The notes: generated from the sequence alone by a model not told the origin. A stretch of 64,000 nucleotides of DNA from Mangrovimicrobium sediminis (GCF_004745945.1 NZ_SRLE01000012.1:1-64000); one strand, 5' to 3'. Positions 27,369 through 36,347 are shown, numbered from the stretch's first letter. A program made the numbers and translations.

Positions 27369-28115
27369 ATGACCATCGAGACAGATCGCGACCTCGCCGC
27401 GCTGCGCCGCATCGGCCGCATTGTCGCCAGCACGCTGCAAACCATGATGCAGCGCGCCGAGCCGGGCATGACCACCGCGGAGCTCGACGCCATCGGCCGC
27501 GACCTGCTCGCGGCCCAGGGCGCCAACTCGGCGCCGCGGCGCGACTATGGCTTTCCCGGGTACACCTGTATCAGCGTCAATGAAGAGGCGGCCCACGGCG
27601 TACCCGGCGCGCGCGTGCTGTGCGCCGGTGACCTGGTGAATATCGACGTCTCGGCGGAACTGGACGGCTATTACGCCGATACCGGCGGCAGTTTCGCGCT
27701 GCCGCCCACGGACCCGCTGAAGGAACGCCTGCTCGGCGCCACGCGTTCGGCGCTGGGTGCCGCCTGCCGCGCGGCGCGTCACGACCAGCCGCTGAACGGG
27801 ATCGGCCGCGCTATCACGCGGGTGGCTCGGGACCGGGGTTTTCGCGTGATGCGCAACCTGTGCAGCCACGGCGTGGGTCGCAGCCTGCACGAGGAGCCGG
27901 GGGAGATTCCGGGTTACTACGAGCCGCGCGACCGGCGCCGGCTGCACGAGGGCCTGGTAATTACCATCGAACCGTTTTTGTCGACGAAGAGCCGCATGGC
28001 CCACGAGGCGGCAGATGGCTGGACGCTGGTCGGCGCGGCGGGCAACCTCAGCGCGCAGTTCGAGCACACCATGGTGATTACTCGGGGCAGGCCTATCCTG
28101 CTGACCGTCGCCTAG
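27369..28115 (+). CDS. map: Methionine aminopeptidase, type I
   Basis: A 248-residue cytosolic metallopeptidase that removes initiator methionine. The metal ligands are visible in NIDVSAELDGYYADTGGSF (two Asp), SHGVGR (His), ITIEPFL (Glu) and QFEHTMVIT (Glu), with the substrate histidine in EEAAHGVPG. The ATG at 27369 is preferred; the frame is open upstream through the divergent gene but is not coding. It is not beside rpsB or glnD as the usual map copy is, so it may be a second paralogue. The C-terminus is convergent with gpsA. Confidence 0.92.
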   Translation: MTIETDRDLAALRRIGRIVASTLQTMMQRAEPGMTTAELDAIGRDLLAAQGANSAPRRDYGFPGYTCISVNEEAAHGVPGARVLCAGDLVNIDVSAELDGYYADTGGSFALPPTDPLKERLLGATRSALGAACRAARHDQPLNGIGRAITRVARDRGFRVMRNLCSHGVGRSLHEEPGEIPGYYEPRDRRRLHEGLVITIEPFLSTKSRMAHEAADGWTLVGAAGNLSAQFEHTMVITRGRPILLTVA

Positions 28116-28128
28116 CGCCGCGATGTCG

Positions 28129-29133
28129 TCAGCCGGGTTCGGATTCCGCCCCGGCCTCCACCCGCAGCAGGCCGCGGAAGGCGCGGCTGGCGGTGGCGTC
28201 GCCGCGCAGTACGCGGAAGACGTCCGAGGCGATGGGCATTTCCACACCGTATTCTTTGGCCAGCGCCATCACCGCCGGTGCGCTCTTGGCGCCCTCGGCG
28301 ACCATGCGCATCTCGGCGACGATCTCTTCCATGTCGCGCCCGCGCGCCAGTTCCATGCCCACGTGCCGGTTGCGGCTCTGGCCGCTGGTACAGGTGGCGA
28401 TCAGGTCGCCCATGCCGGCGAGTCCGGCGAAGGTTTCCGGGCGGCCGCCCATGGCCACGCCGAGGCGGGTGATCTCCGCCAGGCCGCGGGTGATGATCGC
28501 GGCGCGGGTGTTGTCGCCGGCGCCCTGGCCGTCGCCCATGCCCGCGGCGATGGCGATGATGTTCTTGAGCACGCCGCCCAGCTCGCAGCCGATCACGTCG
28601 TCGTTGGTGTAGACGCGGAACAGGCCGCTGCCGAACACTTCCTGCAGCTCGCGCACGATCACCTCGTCGTCCATGGCGATGACGCTGGCGGCGGCGTAGC
28701 CGGCCATGATCTCGCGGGCGAGGTTGGGGCCGGTGAGTACGCCGAAGGGGTGGCCGGGCAGCTCCTGCTCGATCACCTGGGTCATGCGCATACGCGTATC
28801 CAGTTCCAGGCCCTTGGTCAGGCTGATCACCGGTACCCAGGCGTGAATGTGTTCCTTCACCGTGCGCAGCACGCTGCGAAAATGCTGTGAGGGGATGGCC
28901 ATCACCACCACGTCGGCGCTGCCCACCGCCGCGCCGATGTCGGTGGTGGCGACGAGTTTTTCCGGCAGCGTGGCGTCCGGCAGGTAGCCGAGGTTGGTGT
29001 GCCGCGTGTTGATCTCCTCCACCGTGTCCGCGTTACGCGCCCACAGCGTCACTTCGACGTTGCGCGTCATTACCGCGGCGATGGTCGTGCCCCAGGAGCC
29101 ACCGCCGAGCACGGCGACACGTTGTACTTGCAT
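28129..29133 (-). CDS. gpsA: Glycerol-3-phosphate dehydrogenase [NAD(P)+]
   Basis: A 334-residue enzyme that reduces dihydroxyacetone phosphate to sn-glycerol-3-phosphate for phospholipid synthesis. The NAD-binding motif is VLGGGSWGTTIAAV at the N-terminus. The catalytic lysine region is GCELGGVLKNIIAIAAGMGDG, followed by NTRAAIITRGLAEI. The start at 29133 has a GGGGGG site and lies one base after the plsB stop. It is the third gene of a glycerolipid operon and supplies the substrate of the acyltransferase encoded just before it. Confidence 0.95.
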   Translation of the reverse strand: MQVQRVAVLGGGSWGTTIAAVMTRNVEVTLWARNADTVEEINTRHTNLGYLPDATLPEKLVATTDIGAAVGSADVVVMAIPSQHFRSVLRTVKEHIHAWVPVISLTKGLELDTRMRMTQVIEQELPGHPFGVLTGPNLAREIMAGYAAASVIAMDDEVIVRELQEVFGSGLFRVYTNDDVIGCELGGVLKNIIAIAAGMGDGQGAGDNTRAAIITRGLAEITRLGVAMGGRPETFAGLAGMGDLIATCTSGQSRNRHVGMELARGRDMEEIVAEMRMVAEGAKSAPAVMALAKEYGVEMPIASDVFRVLRGDATASRAFRGLLRVEAGAESEPG

Positions 29134-29134
29134 A

Positions 29135-31474
29135 TCAGTCCCCCCTGGCGCCGCGATTGGCGACGCCCAGTGCGCGGATGACGTCGATCCGGCGCAGTAG
29201 TTCACGCAGCTCCCGCGCCATAGCCGCGCGCTCCTCGCGCAGGCTGTCGGTGCCGCCTTCGGTCAGGCCGCGGCTGTGCAGCATCATGTAGGCATTGGTG
29301 AACAGCAGCTTGCCGATCGACGACTCGCTGGAGATACGCCGCTGCAGGTAGGCCTGGCGCCCGTAGGCCAGGGCCTGCGCGACACACTCCGCCTGTTCCA
29401 TGCCCTCCCAGGGTTCGCGCCGCGCCAGCACCTGGGCCGCCACCATGTAGGCCTCGGTATAGGTTAGCAGGGTCACGTGGGCGACCAGCGGCGGCATCTT
29501 GCGCAGCAGTTCGCCGAAGCCGGTGGCGCCCTGGGACAGGATAGTCTGCCAGTCGGCATCGTAGCGCGCCATCTCGTCGCGGATTTCCTGGTGGAACTGC
29601 TCGGTGGGTGCGTAGAAGAACTCGAACTTGAACAGGTCGCGCAGGTGGTCGACCTCTTCCCAGAATACCTCGAGCGGGTCGCGCCCGGCGGTCTCGATGG
29701 ACTTCAGCAGCGCCAGCTCGATGAGCGCCTTGTTGACGAAGAAGTGGATGACCGTGTTGCGGTAGTAGCTGGCCACCGGGTGCTGCTCGAGGCCGATGCC
29801 GTAGATCACCTCGGGCCCTTCGTCGTAGCGGGTGACCATGTTCTCGTCGATCATGATGCCCAGCAGGCCTTCCATCTGGTCGGCGAAGCAGCGGTCGAAA
29901 TCCTTCGAGATGCGCAGCTTGCGCTCCTCCGCCCACTGCAGCAGCAAGGTGAGGTCCTCGATCACCTCCGCCTCGGTGAGCGCGCGTGGCGCCGCGCCCA
30001 GCAGGCTCATGGTGACCAGCGAGGGGAAGGTGATCGGGGTGACCTTGTTGGCCTGTACGGCGACGTCGAAGGCGATCTTGGACAGCGCCAGGCGGTCGCC
30101 CGGCTCGGGCGCGCGCTGCAGCACCACCGGCCGGCCGATGTTCATGTACACCTTGCCCATGGGCCGGTTGAGGCTGCGCACGTAACCGATAAACCACTTC
30201 AGGGATTCTGCGCCCTTGCCCTCGCCGGTCTGCTCCTTCGCGTACTCCTCGACGTCGCGGATGATGTCGTAGCTGATCGAGATGGGCACGATGTGGATGT
30301 TCTCGGCCTGGGTCTGGTGGCAGGCCTCGAGTACGTATTTGAGCAGGCCGAAGCGCGGCGGCATCAGCTTGCCCAGGCGCGAGCGCGTGCCCTCGAAGGC
30401 CCAGTTGAGCGGGAAGCGCTTCTCCATCAGGTAGCCGATGTAGTGGCGCAGGGTGACCTTGTACAGCTCGTTGTCTTGGAAGCTGCGCTTGATGAAGATG
30501 CCGCCGGAGTGGTGCACCAGGTGGCCGAAGCCCGGGAAGTTGAGGTTGGCGCCGCCGAACATGTGCGGCATGGGGAAGTCGTTGTCGAACAGCACCTTGG
30601 GCACGACCATGCCGTCGAGGTAGGTCTTGTGTGTCCACAGCAGCATGGAGGGGTAGCTGCGCACTACCTGGCGCAGTTCCTCCATGGCCTGGCGGTCGAA
30701 CACGATATCGCTGTAGCCGAGCTTGAGGCAGAAGGAATTGAAGCGCGCGTAGACGTCCAGCCACAGTGAGGTGGGTTGGGACACCATCTCGTCCATGTAG
30801 GTGGCGGCCTCTTCCATCAGCGCCTGCTTCGGCGTGCCGGTCTGTTCAGAGAGCGCTTCCACCGCGCGGTTGAAGTCGCCGCTGCTCATCAGCGTGGCGG
30901 CGACGTGGCGCGGGATCTTGTAGCGGCTGCCCTTGAGCTTGCGCTCGGCGATATCCAGCACCACAGCGGCCTGGCGAGCGACGAACCCGGCGAACGCGCT
31001 GGTACTTTCCGTGCCGGCGCTGGCGCGGTGCGAGGCGAATCGCTGCTGCAGGTTGGCCACGCTGTCCGGCTGGCCGACAACCAGGCGGATGCGTTCCGGG
31101 TGGCGGTCGAGTATGCGCCGCGCGCGGCGCGCGTTGGGCCGCCGGGGGTCGCCGAGGAACAGCTGCAGGAACAGGCCAAAGCCGCTGGTGGACTCCTCCT
31201 GCGCCTGCCAGTTGACGCGCAGCGGCACCACCAGGCTCTTCGGTGGCAGGTCCAGGGCCAGCGCCAGGTGGCCGCTATGAAAGCCGGTGCGCTCGTCGCG
31301 CAGGTCCAGGGTCACCTGTAGCGAGGGTGCGTTGCCGGTGTCGTGGTAGGCCAGCCAGCCGCGCAGGATTTCCTCTTCGAGGACGTTGCGCGCGTCGAGG
31401 ATGAACAGCGTCTGCCGCGTCCCGGCCGCCAGCGGCCAGGGGTCCAGGTGCGAGTAGATCGATTGCAGTGGCAA
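29135..31474 (-). CDS. plsB: Glycerol-3-phosphate 1-O-acyltransferase (PlsB family)
   Basis: A 779-residue GPAT/DHAPAT-family membrane-associated acyltransferase that makes lysophosphatidate from glycerol-3-phosphate. The catalytic HxxxxD is in WTHKTYLDGM near residue 281. The other family blocks follow in order: GGIFIKRSF, FEGTRSRLGKLMPP and a later IVPISISYD. Length fits PlsB (about 800). The start codon appears to be TTG at 31474, five bases after the stop of the HAD-PlsC gene; no alternative ATG exists near the N-terminus. Acyl donor preference is not visible. Confidence 0.9.
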   Translation of the reverse strand: MPLQSIYSHLDPWPLAAGTRQTLFILDARNVLEEEILRGWLAYHDTGNAPSLQVTLDLRDERTGFHSGHLALALDLPPKSLVVPLRVNWQAQEESTSGFGLFLQLFLGDPRRPNARRARRILDRHPERIRLVVGQPDSVANLQQRFASHRASAGTESTSAFAGFVARQAAVVLDIAERKLKGSRYKIPRHVAATLMSSGDFNRAVEALSEQTGTPKQALMEEAATYMDEMVSQPTSLWLDVYARFNSFCLKLGYSDIVFDRQAMEELRQVVRSYPSMLLWTHKTYLDGMVVPKVLFDNDFPMPHMFGGANLNFPGFGHLVHHSGGIFIKRSFQDNELYKVTLRHYIGYLMEKRFPLNWAFEGTRSRLGKLMPPRFGLLKYVLEACHQTQAENIHIVPISISYDIIRDVEEYAKEQTGEGKGAESLKWFIGYVRSLNRPMGKVYMNIGRPVVLQRAPEPGDRLALSKIAFDVAVQANKVTPITFPSLVTMSLLGAAPRALTEAEVIEDLTLLLQWAEERKLRISKDFDRCFADQMEGLLGIMIDENMVTRYDEGPEVIYGIGLEQHPVASYYRNTVIHFFVNKALIELALLKSIETAGRDPLEVFWEEVDHLRDLFKFEFFYAPTEQFHQEIRDEMARYDADWQTILSQGATGFGELLRKMPPLVAHVTLLTYTEAYMVAAQVLARREPWEGMEQAECVAQALAYGRQAYLQRRISSESSIGKLLFTNAYMMLHSRGLTEGGTDSLREERAAMARELRELLRRIDVIRALGVANRGARGD

Positions 31475-31479
31475 GGCGC

Positions 31480-33252
31480 TTAGCTCTCAGCCGCCTTGCG
31501 CTTGGGGCGCGCCTTGGGTCGCGTGCTGGGGCGGCCGGCTGTACTGCGTGCCTTGGGCGCGCTGCGAGCGGCTTCCTGGCTGGCCGGCCTGTCGGTGGCC
31601 GGGGTTTTGGCCCTGGACTTTGCTTTGGCTTTTGCCTTAGCTTTGGCTTTGCCCGCGGCTTTTGCCGGCGCTTTCTTCGTCGCGCTCTTGCGTTTCGGGG
31701 CCGCCTTTTTTGCCGGTGCCGCTTTTGCCGCGGCCTTCTTCGCCGCTGTCTTCGCGGCCGGCTTCACGGCTGCCTGGTCTTTCGCTGCTTCGGCTGTGCT
31801 GTCACTTGCCGGCGCCGCTTCCTCCGGCTGGCCCAGGCAGCGCAGGTACATGTTGCGCACCTCGCGGATGTGCTCGTCGAGGTCGGCGCGGCGCCAGTCG
31901 GCGGTTTCCACCGGCGGCAGGATCTCCACGTCGACAGTGGCCGGGCGGTAGACGAACTCGCCGCGCGGAGCGACGTCGCCGGCGTTGCGGATGACGATGG
32001 GCACGATCGGCACCTTCGCCTGCATGGCGATGTGGAAGGCGCCTTTCTTGAACGTTGCCAGCGTCGGCGACACGGTGCGCGTACCCTCCGGCGCCATCAC
32101 CACGGACTTGTTCTCCGCGTGCATCACCTCGACCAGCGAGTTGACCGACTTGATCGCCGAGCGCGCATCGCTGCGGTCGATGAAGATGGTGCCGGTGTAC
32201 TCCATCACCTTGCCCAGCAGCGGCGACTCGGTCTTGATCTCCTGCTTGCCGACACTGGCGAAATCCCGGCGCAGCAGGCGCGCCAGGATGATGACATCGG
32301 CCTTGCTCTGGTGGTTGAAGATGAACACGCAGGGCCGCGAGGACCACAGGTGCTCCTCGCCCTTCACGCGCAGGCGCATGCCGATCAGCGCGCTGGCCAG
32401 TTCGCCGAAGGTGGCCACGGAAAAGTTGATGGACTCGCGGCGCGAGCCGGTGAGCGCGTAGATCGGCAGGCCTGCGATGAAACTGCCGACCATGGAACTG
32501 GTGGCGGCGACGGAGCGCGCCATCTGGCTGACACTGGGACGTCCGCGGCTGCCGAAGTGGGCCTCCGGCCATTGCTGCTCCTGGGCGACGCGCGCCAGCC
32601 GGTCGCTGGGGTTCAGCGCCACCGGCTTGCCGACCACTTCGAGCAGGTCGAGGTCGTCGGTGCTGTCGGAATAAAAGAACGCGTCGGACAGACGCGCCTT
32701 GAAGCGCTTGGCCAGGCCCTCGGCGGCGCGCACCTTGCCCTGGCCGAAGCAGGTCGGTCGCACCACCGAGCCGGTGAAGCGCCCGTCCTCGACCTCGAGG
32801 TCGGTACACAGCACGTGTTCGATACCCAGGTCGCGCGCCGCGGGCAGTACCTGGTAGGGGGTCGCCGAGGAGATCACCGCGACGGTGTGGCCGCGCGCCA
32901 GGTGCGCCTGCACCAGCGCCCGCGACTCCGGGTAGACGCGGCGCGCGATATGCTCGCGGTAGAGCTTGCGGCTGACGCCCTGGTAGGTGGTCTCCTCGAT
33001 GTCCTGCAGGAATTGTGCGCCCACGTTCATCATCGCCGAGAAGCCCATGCTGCCCAGGCTGAAGCTGGCCATGGCGGTGATCAGCTCGAACAACTGTGCC
33101 GGCGAGAGATCGCCACGGCGGAACTGCTCGCGGACGAGGTCTACGGCGGAGTAACCGGAAATGAGGGTGCCGTCGAAGTCGAAAATTGCAAGGACCTGCG
33201 GTCCTTCAGGTGAATTCTCGATGGAGTGCAGAAGTTCGTCGAGCGTGGCCAT
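31480..33252 (-). CDS. HAD-IB phosphatase / PlsC-type acyltransferase fusion with basic Ala-Lys-rich tail
   Basis: A 590-residue bifunctional protein. Residues 1 to about 220 form a HAD-IB phosphatase with the nucleophile motif FDFDGTLISG, a SSATPYQV threonine/serine motif and FYSDSTDDLDLLE. Residues about 250-470 form a PlsC acyltransferase with HQSKAD (HxxxxD) and APEGTRTVS (EGTR), expected to acylate lysophosphatidate. The last 114 residues (477-590) are almost entirely Ala, Lys, Arg and Pro repeats resembling histone H1 or AlgP tails. The start at 33252 is chosen from the family N-terminus. It is the first gene of the plsB-gpsA operon. HAD-PlsC fusions are known; such a tail on one is unusual as far as I know. 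Confidence 0.88.
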   Translation of the reverse strand: MATLDELLHSIENSPEGPQVLAIFDFDGTLISGYSAVDLVREQFRRGDLSPAQLFELITAMASFSLGSMGFSAMMNVGAQFLQDIEETTYQGVSRKLYREHIARRVYPESRALVQAHLARGHTVAVISSATPYQVLPAARDLGIEHVLCTDLEVEDGRFTGSVVRPTCFGQGKVRAAEGLAKRFKARLSDAFFYSDSTDDLDLLEVVGKPVALNPSDRLARVAQEQQWPEAHFGSRGRPSVSQMARSVAATSSMVGSFIAGLPIYALTGSRRESINFSVATFGELASALIGMRLRVKGEEHLWSSRPCVFIFNHQSKADVIILARLLRRDFASVGKQEIKTESPLLGKVMEYTGTIFIDRSDARSAIKSVNSLVEVMHAENKSVVMAPEGTRTVSPTLATFKKGAFHIAMQAKVPIVPIVIRNAGDVAPRGEFVYRPATVDVEILPPVETADWRRADLDEHIREVRNMYLRCLGQPEEAAPASDSTAEAAKDQAAVKPAAKTAAKKAAAKAAPAKKAAPKRKSATKKAPAKAAGKAKAKAKAKAKSRAKTPATDRPASQEAARSAPKARSTAGRPSTRPKARPKRKAAES

Positions 33253-33323
33253 GCCGATTCCCAGGAGTTTTCGCAAGCATACCTCATCGGTGCGAAAATC
33301 TGGCAATTTCGCCGGCTGCGGGC

Positions 33324-33358
33324 AAAAAAAAAGCCGTCACTGTACAGCTGTGACGGCT
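33324..33358 (-). terminator. Rho-independent terminator of the small RNA
   Basis: Read on the minus strand, a perfect 9-bp stem (AGCCGTCAC and its complement, 33332-33340 with 33350-33358) is followed by nine T residues (33324-33332). No protein gene ends immediately before it; the methyltransferase stop is almost 290 bases upstream. Confidence 0.9.
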
Positions 33359-33531
33359 GGTCGGGGTAAAGCCTTATTGTTCTGCCCAGGTTGTTCTCTT
33401 CCCGGTCCGCTACCGGATCACGTCCCTCTGGCCGTGGTCATCTCTGACTAATGCCCACTGGCTTCCCCGAGTGCGGGCAGCGTTCCAATGTCGTGATCCA
33501 TCCCATGCACAGAGCACAACTTGCTGCCAAC
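33324..33531 (-). ncRNA. Candidate structured small RNA, about 208 nt
   Basis: No reading frame is convincing between 33253 and 33645. On the minus strand there is a promoter (33538-33565), an expected start near 33531 and a strong terminator ending at 33324. The transcript can fold: GGATCACG pairs with a distal CGTGATCC, GTTGTT near the 5' end pairs with AACAAC near the 3' end, and a nested TGCCC/GGGCA hairpin sits between. About six GGA motifs occur, some of them near predicted loops, which recalls Csr/Rsm-type RNAs, but no family could be assigned. It sits downstream of the methyltransferase gene and upstream of the lipid operon. It could instead be a long leader or trailer. Confidence 0.5.
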
Positions 33532-33537
33532 AACTCC

Positions 33538-33565
33538 AGTATAGGGAGGAGAGATTTCAGGGCAA
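33538..33565 (-). promoter_or_regulatory. Candidate sigma-70 promoter of the small RNA
   Basis: On the minus strand TTGCCC (33565-33560) and TATACT (33543-33538) are spaced by 16 bases. A second possible -10 (TATAAT, 33615-33610) without a good -35 lies upstream and would give a longer transcript. Confidence 0.5.
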
Positions 33566-33645
33566 GAAATTACGCCATGATCTTTTTTTATGTCACTTGA
33601 TAACCGCGGATTATAACTATCGTAACCCGCGATTGAGCGGCGCGG

Positions 33646-34512
33646 TCAGGGGGTGTCGGCCTTGCGGAACAGCAGCGTCATGCGGTCGGATTCGCCGATG
33701 GCTTCCATCGCCGCGCGGCGCTCGGGGTTCAGGGTGCTGCCGTCGAGGGAGGGGGGCAGGCGCCAGACCTTGTCGTCCGGCCCGGGAATGTCTTTCGGGT
33801 TGGCGTTGATCTCGCTGCTCGCGACCAGTTCGAAGCCGGCGGCCTCGAACATGGCGATGACCTCCGACTGCTTCAGGTAACCGCGACTGCCATCGCTGCC
33901 CTCGGCGGGAGCGGATTCCGGCAGGCGGTGCTGGACCACGCCGACCATGCCCTCGGGCTTCAACATGGCGCGCACCGAGGCCAGCGCCTGGCTGCGAGTA
34001 CCCGCCACCGGTTCGAAACGGTTCAGGTTGTGCAGCGCGCGGAACATCAGTACGCGGTCGACGCTGCCGGCCGCCTTGGGGGGCAGCGTGCTGAACGTGA
34101 AACCGCGCGCTTTGATACCGTTGTCGGTGATGCTTTTGACCGTGTCCGGGAAGCCGGCGGTGGAGGCGATGCGCGCCTTGACCCAGTCATCGCTGAAGCC
34201 GAACAGCGGCCACATGCGGTCGTTGTAATTCACGCCGTAGATGGTGCCCTGCGCACCGAGGTAGGGGGCGAGTACCCGCGTGTACCAGCCGCCGCCGGGC
34301 AATACCTCGGCCACTGTCATGCCCGGCTCGACCTGGAAAAAGCGCAGTGTCTCGACCGGGTGGCGGGCGGCATCGCGTACGCGATCGGCCTCCCCGCGCG
34401 CTGCCACCACCGCCTCCAGCGTTGGGTCCGCTGCCGGGGTGTCGGCGAATGCCGCCTGGCCGATGGCCAGTGACAGGCCGATGGCGGACAGGATTCGAAT
34501 GGCGCGAGGCAT
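33646..34512 (-). CDS. Exported SAM-dependent methyltransferase-like protein
   Basis: A 288-residue protein with a clear signal peptide (about 1-23, ending AAFADT) in front of a class I methyltransferase-like fold. The SAM-binding glycine motif is AEVLPGGGWYTRVLAPY near residue 72, and a later VDRVLMFRALHNL resembles motif IV. The start at 34512 has a GGAG site. This predicted periplasmic methyltransferase group is known in proteobacteria, but its substrate and any source of SAM outside the cytoplasm are unknown. It is divergent from the glycosyltransferase operon. Confidence 0.8.
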   Translation of the reverse strand: MPRAIRILSAIGLSLAIGQAAFADTPAADPTLEAVVAARGEADRVRDAARHPVETLRFFQVEPGMTVAEVLPGGGWYTRVLAPYLGAQGTIYGVNYNDRMWPLFGFSDDWVKARIASTAGFPDTVKSITDNGIKARGFTFSTLPPKAAGSVDRVLMFRALHNLNRFEPVAGTRSQALASVRAMLKPEGMVGVVQHRLPESAPAEGSDGSRGYLKQSEVIAMFEAAGFELVASSEINANPKDIPGPDDKVWRLPPSLDGSTLNPERRAAMEAIGESDRMTLLFRKADTP

Positions 34513-34609
34513 GTCGTGTTCTCCGGCTGTTGATACGGGAGGTGCGCGGGGTTTATTTCTCCGCGTCCTGCCCTGATACTGTGCGCCACTGAGGGGCGGG
34601 AAGCAAGCC

Positions 34610-36337
34610 ATGCACCGGGGGGAACAGCAGTCTTTTAGCGCGTGGCACCTGCTCGCCGCGGCCGTGCTATTCCTGCTGGCGTTGCTGCCGCGCTGGTACA
34701 GTGCACAGACCCTGGGCTGGGATTGGGATAGCCCCGGCAGTTTCACCCTGGTGAATTTTGACGAGGCTGGTTCCTGCCGCGCCGCGCTCGAGGGCTTCAA
34801 CTACAGCCCGTTTCTCGGCTTCCAGACCATCGCCATCGCCTCTGCACTCGGGCACCCGCCGCCGGTCGACGTGCGCGGGGACGAGCGCCGTGTCAAAGCC
34901 TACTGTCACAGTCCCGAACACCTGCTGGTGGCGCGCAGTTACTCGGCGCTGCTCGGTGCATTGACGGTGGTCGCCGTGGTTGTCCTCGCCGCGCAATTGC
35001 TACCCGGTAGCCCGGGTGCGGCGCTGTTCGCCGGGGCACTGGTGGCGGTGTCCGGCTTTCACATCAGCCAGTCGCAGTCGGGCACCGTGGATGCGGCCTC
35101 CACGTTTTTCATCTATGCGTTCATCGCCGCGCTCGCCTGGTCGCTGCGCAGCGGCAGGTCGTTGGGATTATGGCTGAGTGTGCCGCTGCTGGTCGCCGCC
35201 GTGTGGACCAAGTTCTGGGTCTTCGCCCTGTTCGCCTATGCCGCGTGGCTGCCGGCCGGTGCCTGGCGCTACCTCAGTGCGGGCTGGTCGGCGTGGCGCG
35301 TCGCACTGTTGCCGATCGCCCTGGCGACCTGGCTGGCGGCGCTGACCAACGCGGACTTCCCGCAACAACTACTGGTGCTGCCGCTGGCCTGTTACGCGCT
35401 GGTGATTCCCTGGACAGGTGTGCGCCGCCCGCTGTTGTTGCTGTGGCTGTTGGCACCACTGGCGCTGTGGGCGCTGACCCAGGTGGACCTCATCTATAAG
35501 TACACCGCAGGTGTGCAGGCCACGAACTTCGGCACCGGTTACGCGGACATCGGCGCCAACAAGTGGTTGCGCAACCTGGTCAATGTGCCCGCGGTGTTGT
35601 TGCTCGGCCTCGGCATTCCCGCCTGCATGCTGCTACCCGTGGGTGTGCTGCGCCTGTGGCGGGCCGCGCGCGCCGGGGATGCGCGCTGGCGGCCGTGGCT
35701 GGCGCTGCTGCCGCTGGCGGCGTTTGCGGTGTTCATGGCGTTCCTCGCCCCGGTCACCTACTACCGGCACTACCTGCCATTGATACCCGCCGCGGCGCTG
35801 TTGATCGCCGCCGGCGCCTGGGCGTGGCCCTGGCGCTACCGTCCGCTGCTGCTTGGCGCGGTCCTGGCGTGGAGTGCGGCCCTGGCCTGGGACATGGTCG
35901 GCGACTACCACGACGACCCGCGCAGGGAACTGCGTCCCTGGTTTGCCGCACATCCCGGCGTGGGGGTGTTCTACACGTTTTATGTCAACCCGCCGCCGGG
36001 GGCGCAGGTTGCCCTGTTGCGTCCCGAGTACGCCCGGGGCGACGCCAGCGCGTTGCGCCAGGCGGATTACGTGATCATGAGCGAGAACTGGTACGACACC
36101 GCGTTCGCCAACGAGTTGAACGGCCCCTTGGTCGGTAACCTTGACCGCCTGGTGAAAACCCGCCCGGAATACACGCTGTTCTATCGCCAGGTGTTGGCCG
36201 GCGAGTCGCCCTGGCTGCGGCCGGAGGCGTCTTTCGACCTGTCGCACTTCATGCCCGAGATGCTGCTGCATCGTGCGCTCTACGGCAACTTCCAGCTCTT
36301 TGTCGGCGACCTCAAGGTGTTCCGTGTGCGCAAGTAA
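34610..36337 (+). CDS. GT39/ArnT-like membrane glycosyltransferase
   Basis: A 575-residue polytopic membrane protein with about twelve hydrophobic segments. It resembles the GT-C fold group (PMT/ArnT), which uses polyprenyl-phosphate sugars as donors. The acidic FDEAGSCRAA segment near residue 48 sits in the first periplasmic loop, where this fold keeps its catalytic Asp or Glu. It begins an operon with GtrA- and GtrB-like proteins that make and flip polyprenyl-phosphate sugar, which supports this role. The acceptor may be lipid A, O-antigen or protein and cannot be told from sequence. Confidence 0.75.
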   Translation: MHRGEQQSFSAWHLLAAAVLFLLALLPRWYSAQTLGWDWDSPGSFTLVNFDEAGSCRAALEGFNYSPFLGFQTIAIASALGHPPPVDVRGDERRVKAYCHSPEHLLVARSYSALLGALTVVAVVVLAAQLLPGSPGAALFAGALVAVSGFHISQSQSGTVDAASTFFIYAFIAALAWSLRSGRSLGLWLSVPLLVAAVWTKFWVFALFAYAAWLPAGAWRYLSAGWSAWRVALLPIALATWLAALTNADFPQQLLVLPLACYALVIPWTGVRRPLLLLWLLAPLALWALTQVDLIYKYTAGVQATNFGTGYADIGANKWLRNLVNVPAVLLLGLGIPACMLLPVGVLRLWRAARAGDARWRPWLALLPLAAFAVFMAFLAPVTYYRHYLPLIPAAALLIAAGAWAWPWRYRPLLLGAVLAWSAALAWDMVGDYHDDPRRELRPWFAAHPGVGVFYTFYVNPPPGAQVALLRPEYARGDASALRQADYVIMSENWYDTAFANELNGPLVGNLDRLVKTRPEYTLFYRQVLAGESPWLRPEASFDLSHFMPEMLLHRALYGNFQLFVGDLKVFRVRK

Positions 36338-36347
36338 TGCCGGGCTG

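Noticed and set aside
33324-33531. 6S RNA, tmRNA or RNase P RNA assignment for the candidate small RNA
   Set aside because: None of the conserved core sequences of these RNAs could be found, so it was left as an unassigned candidate.
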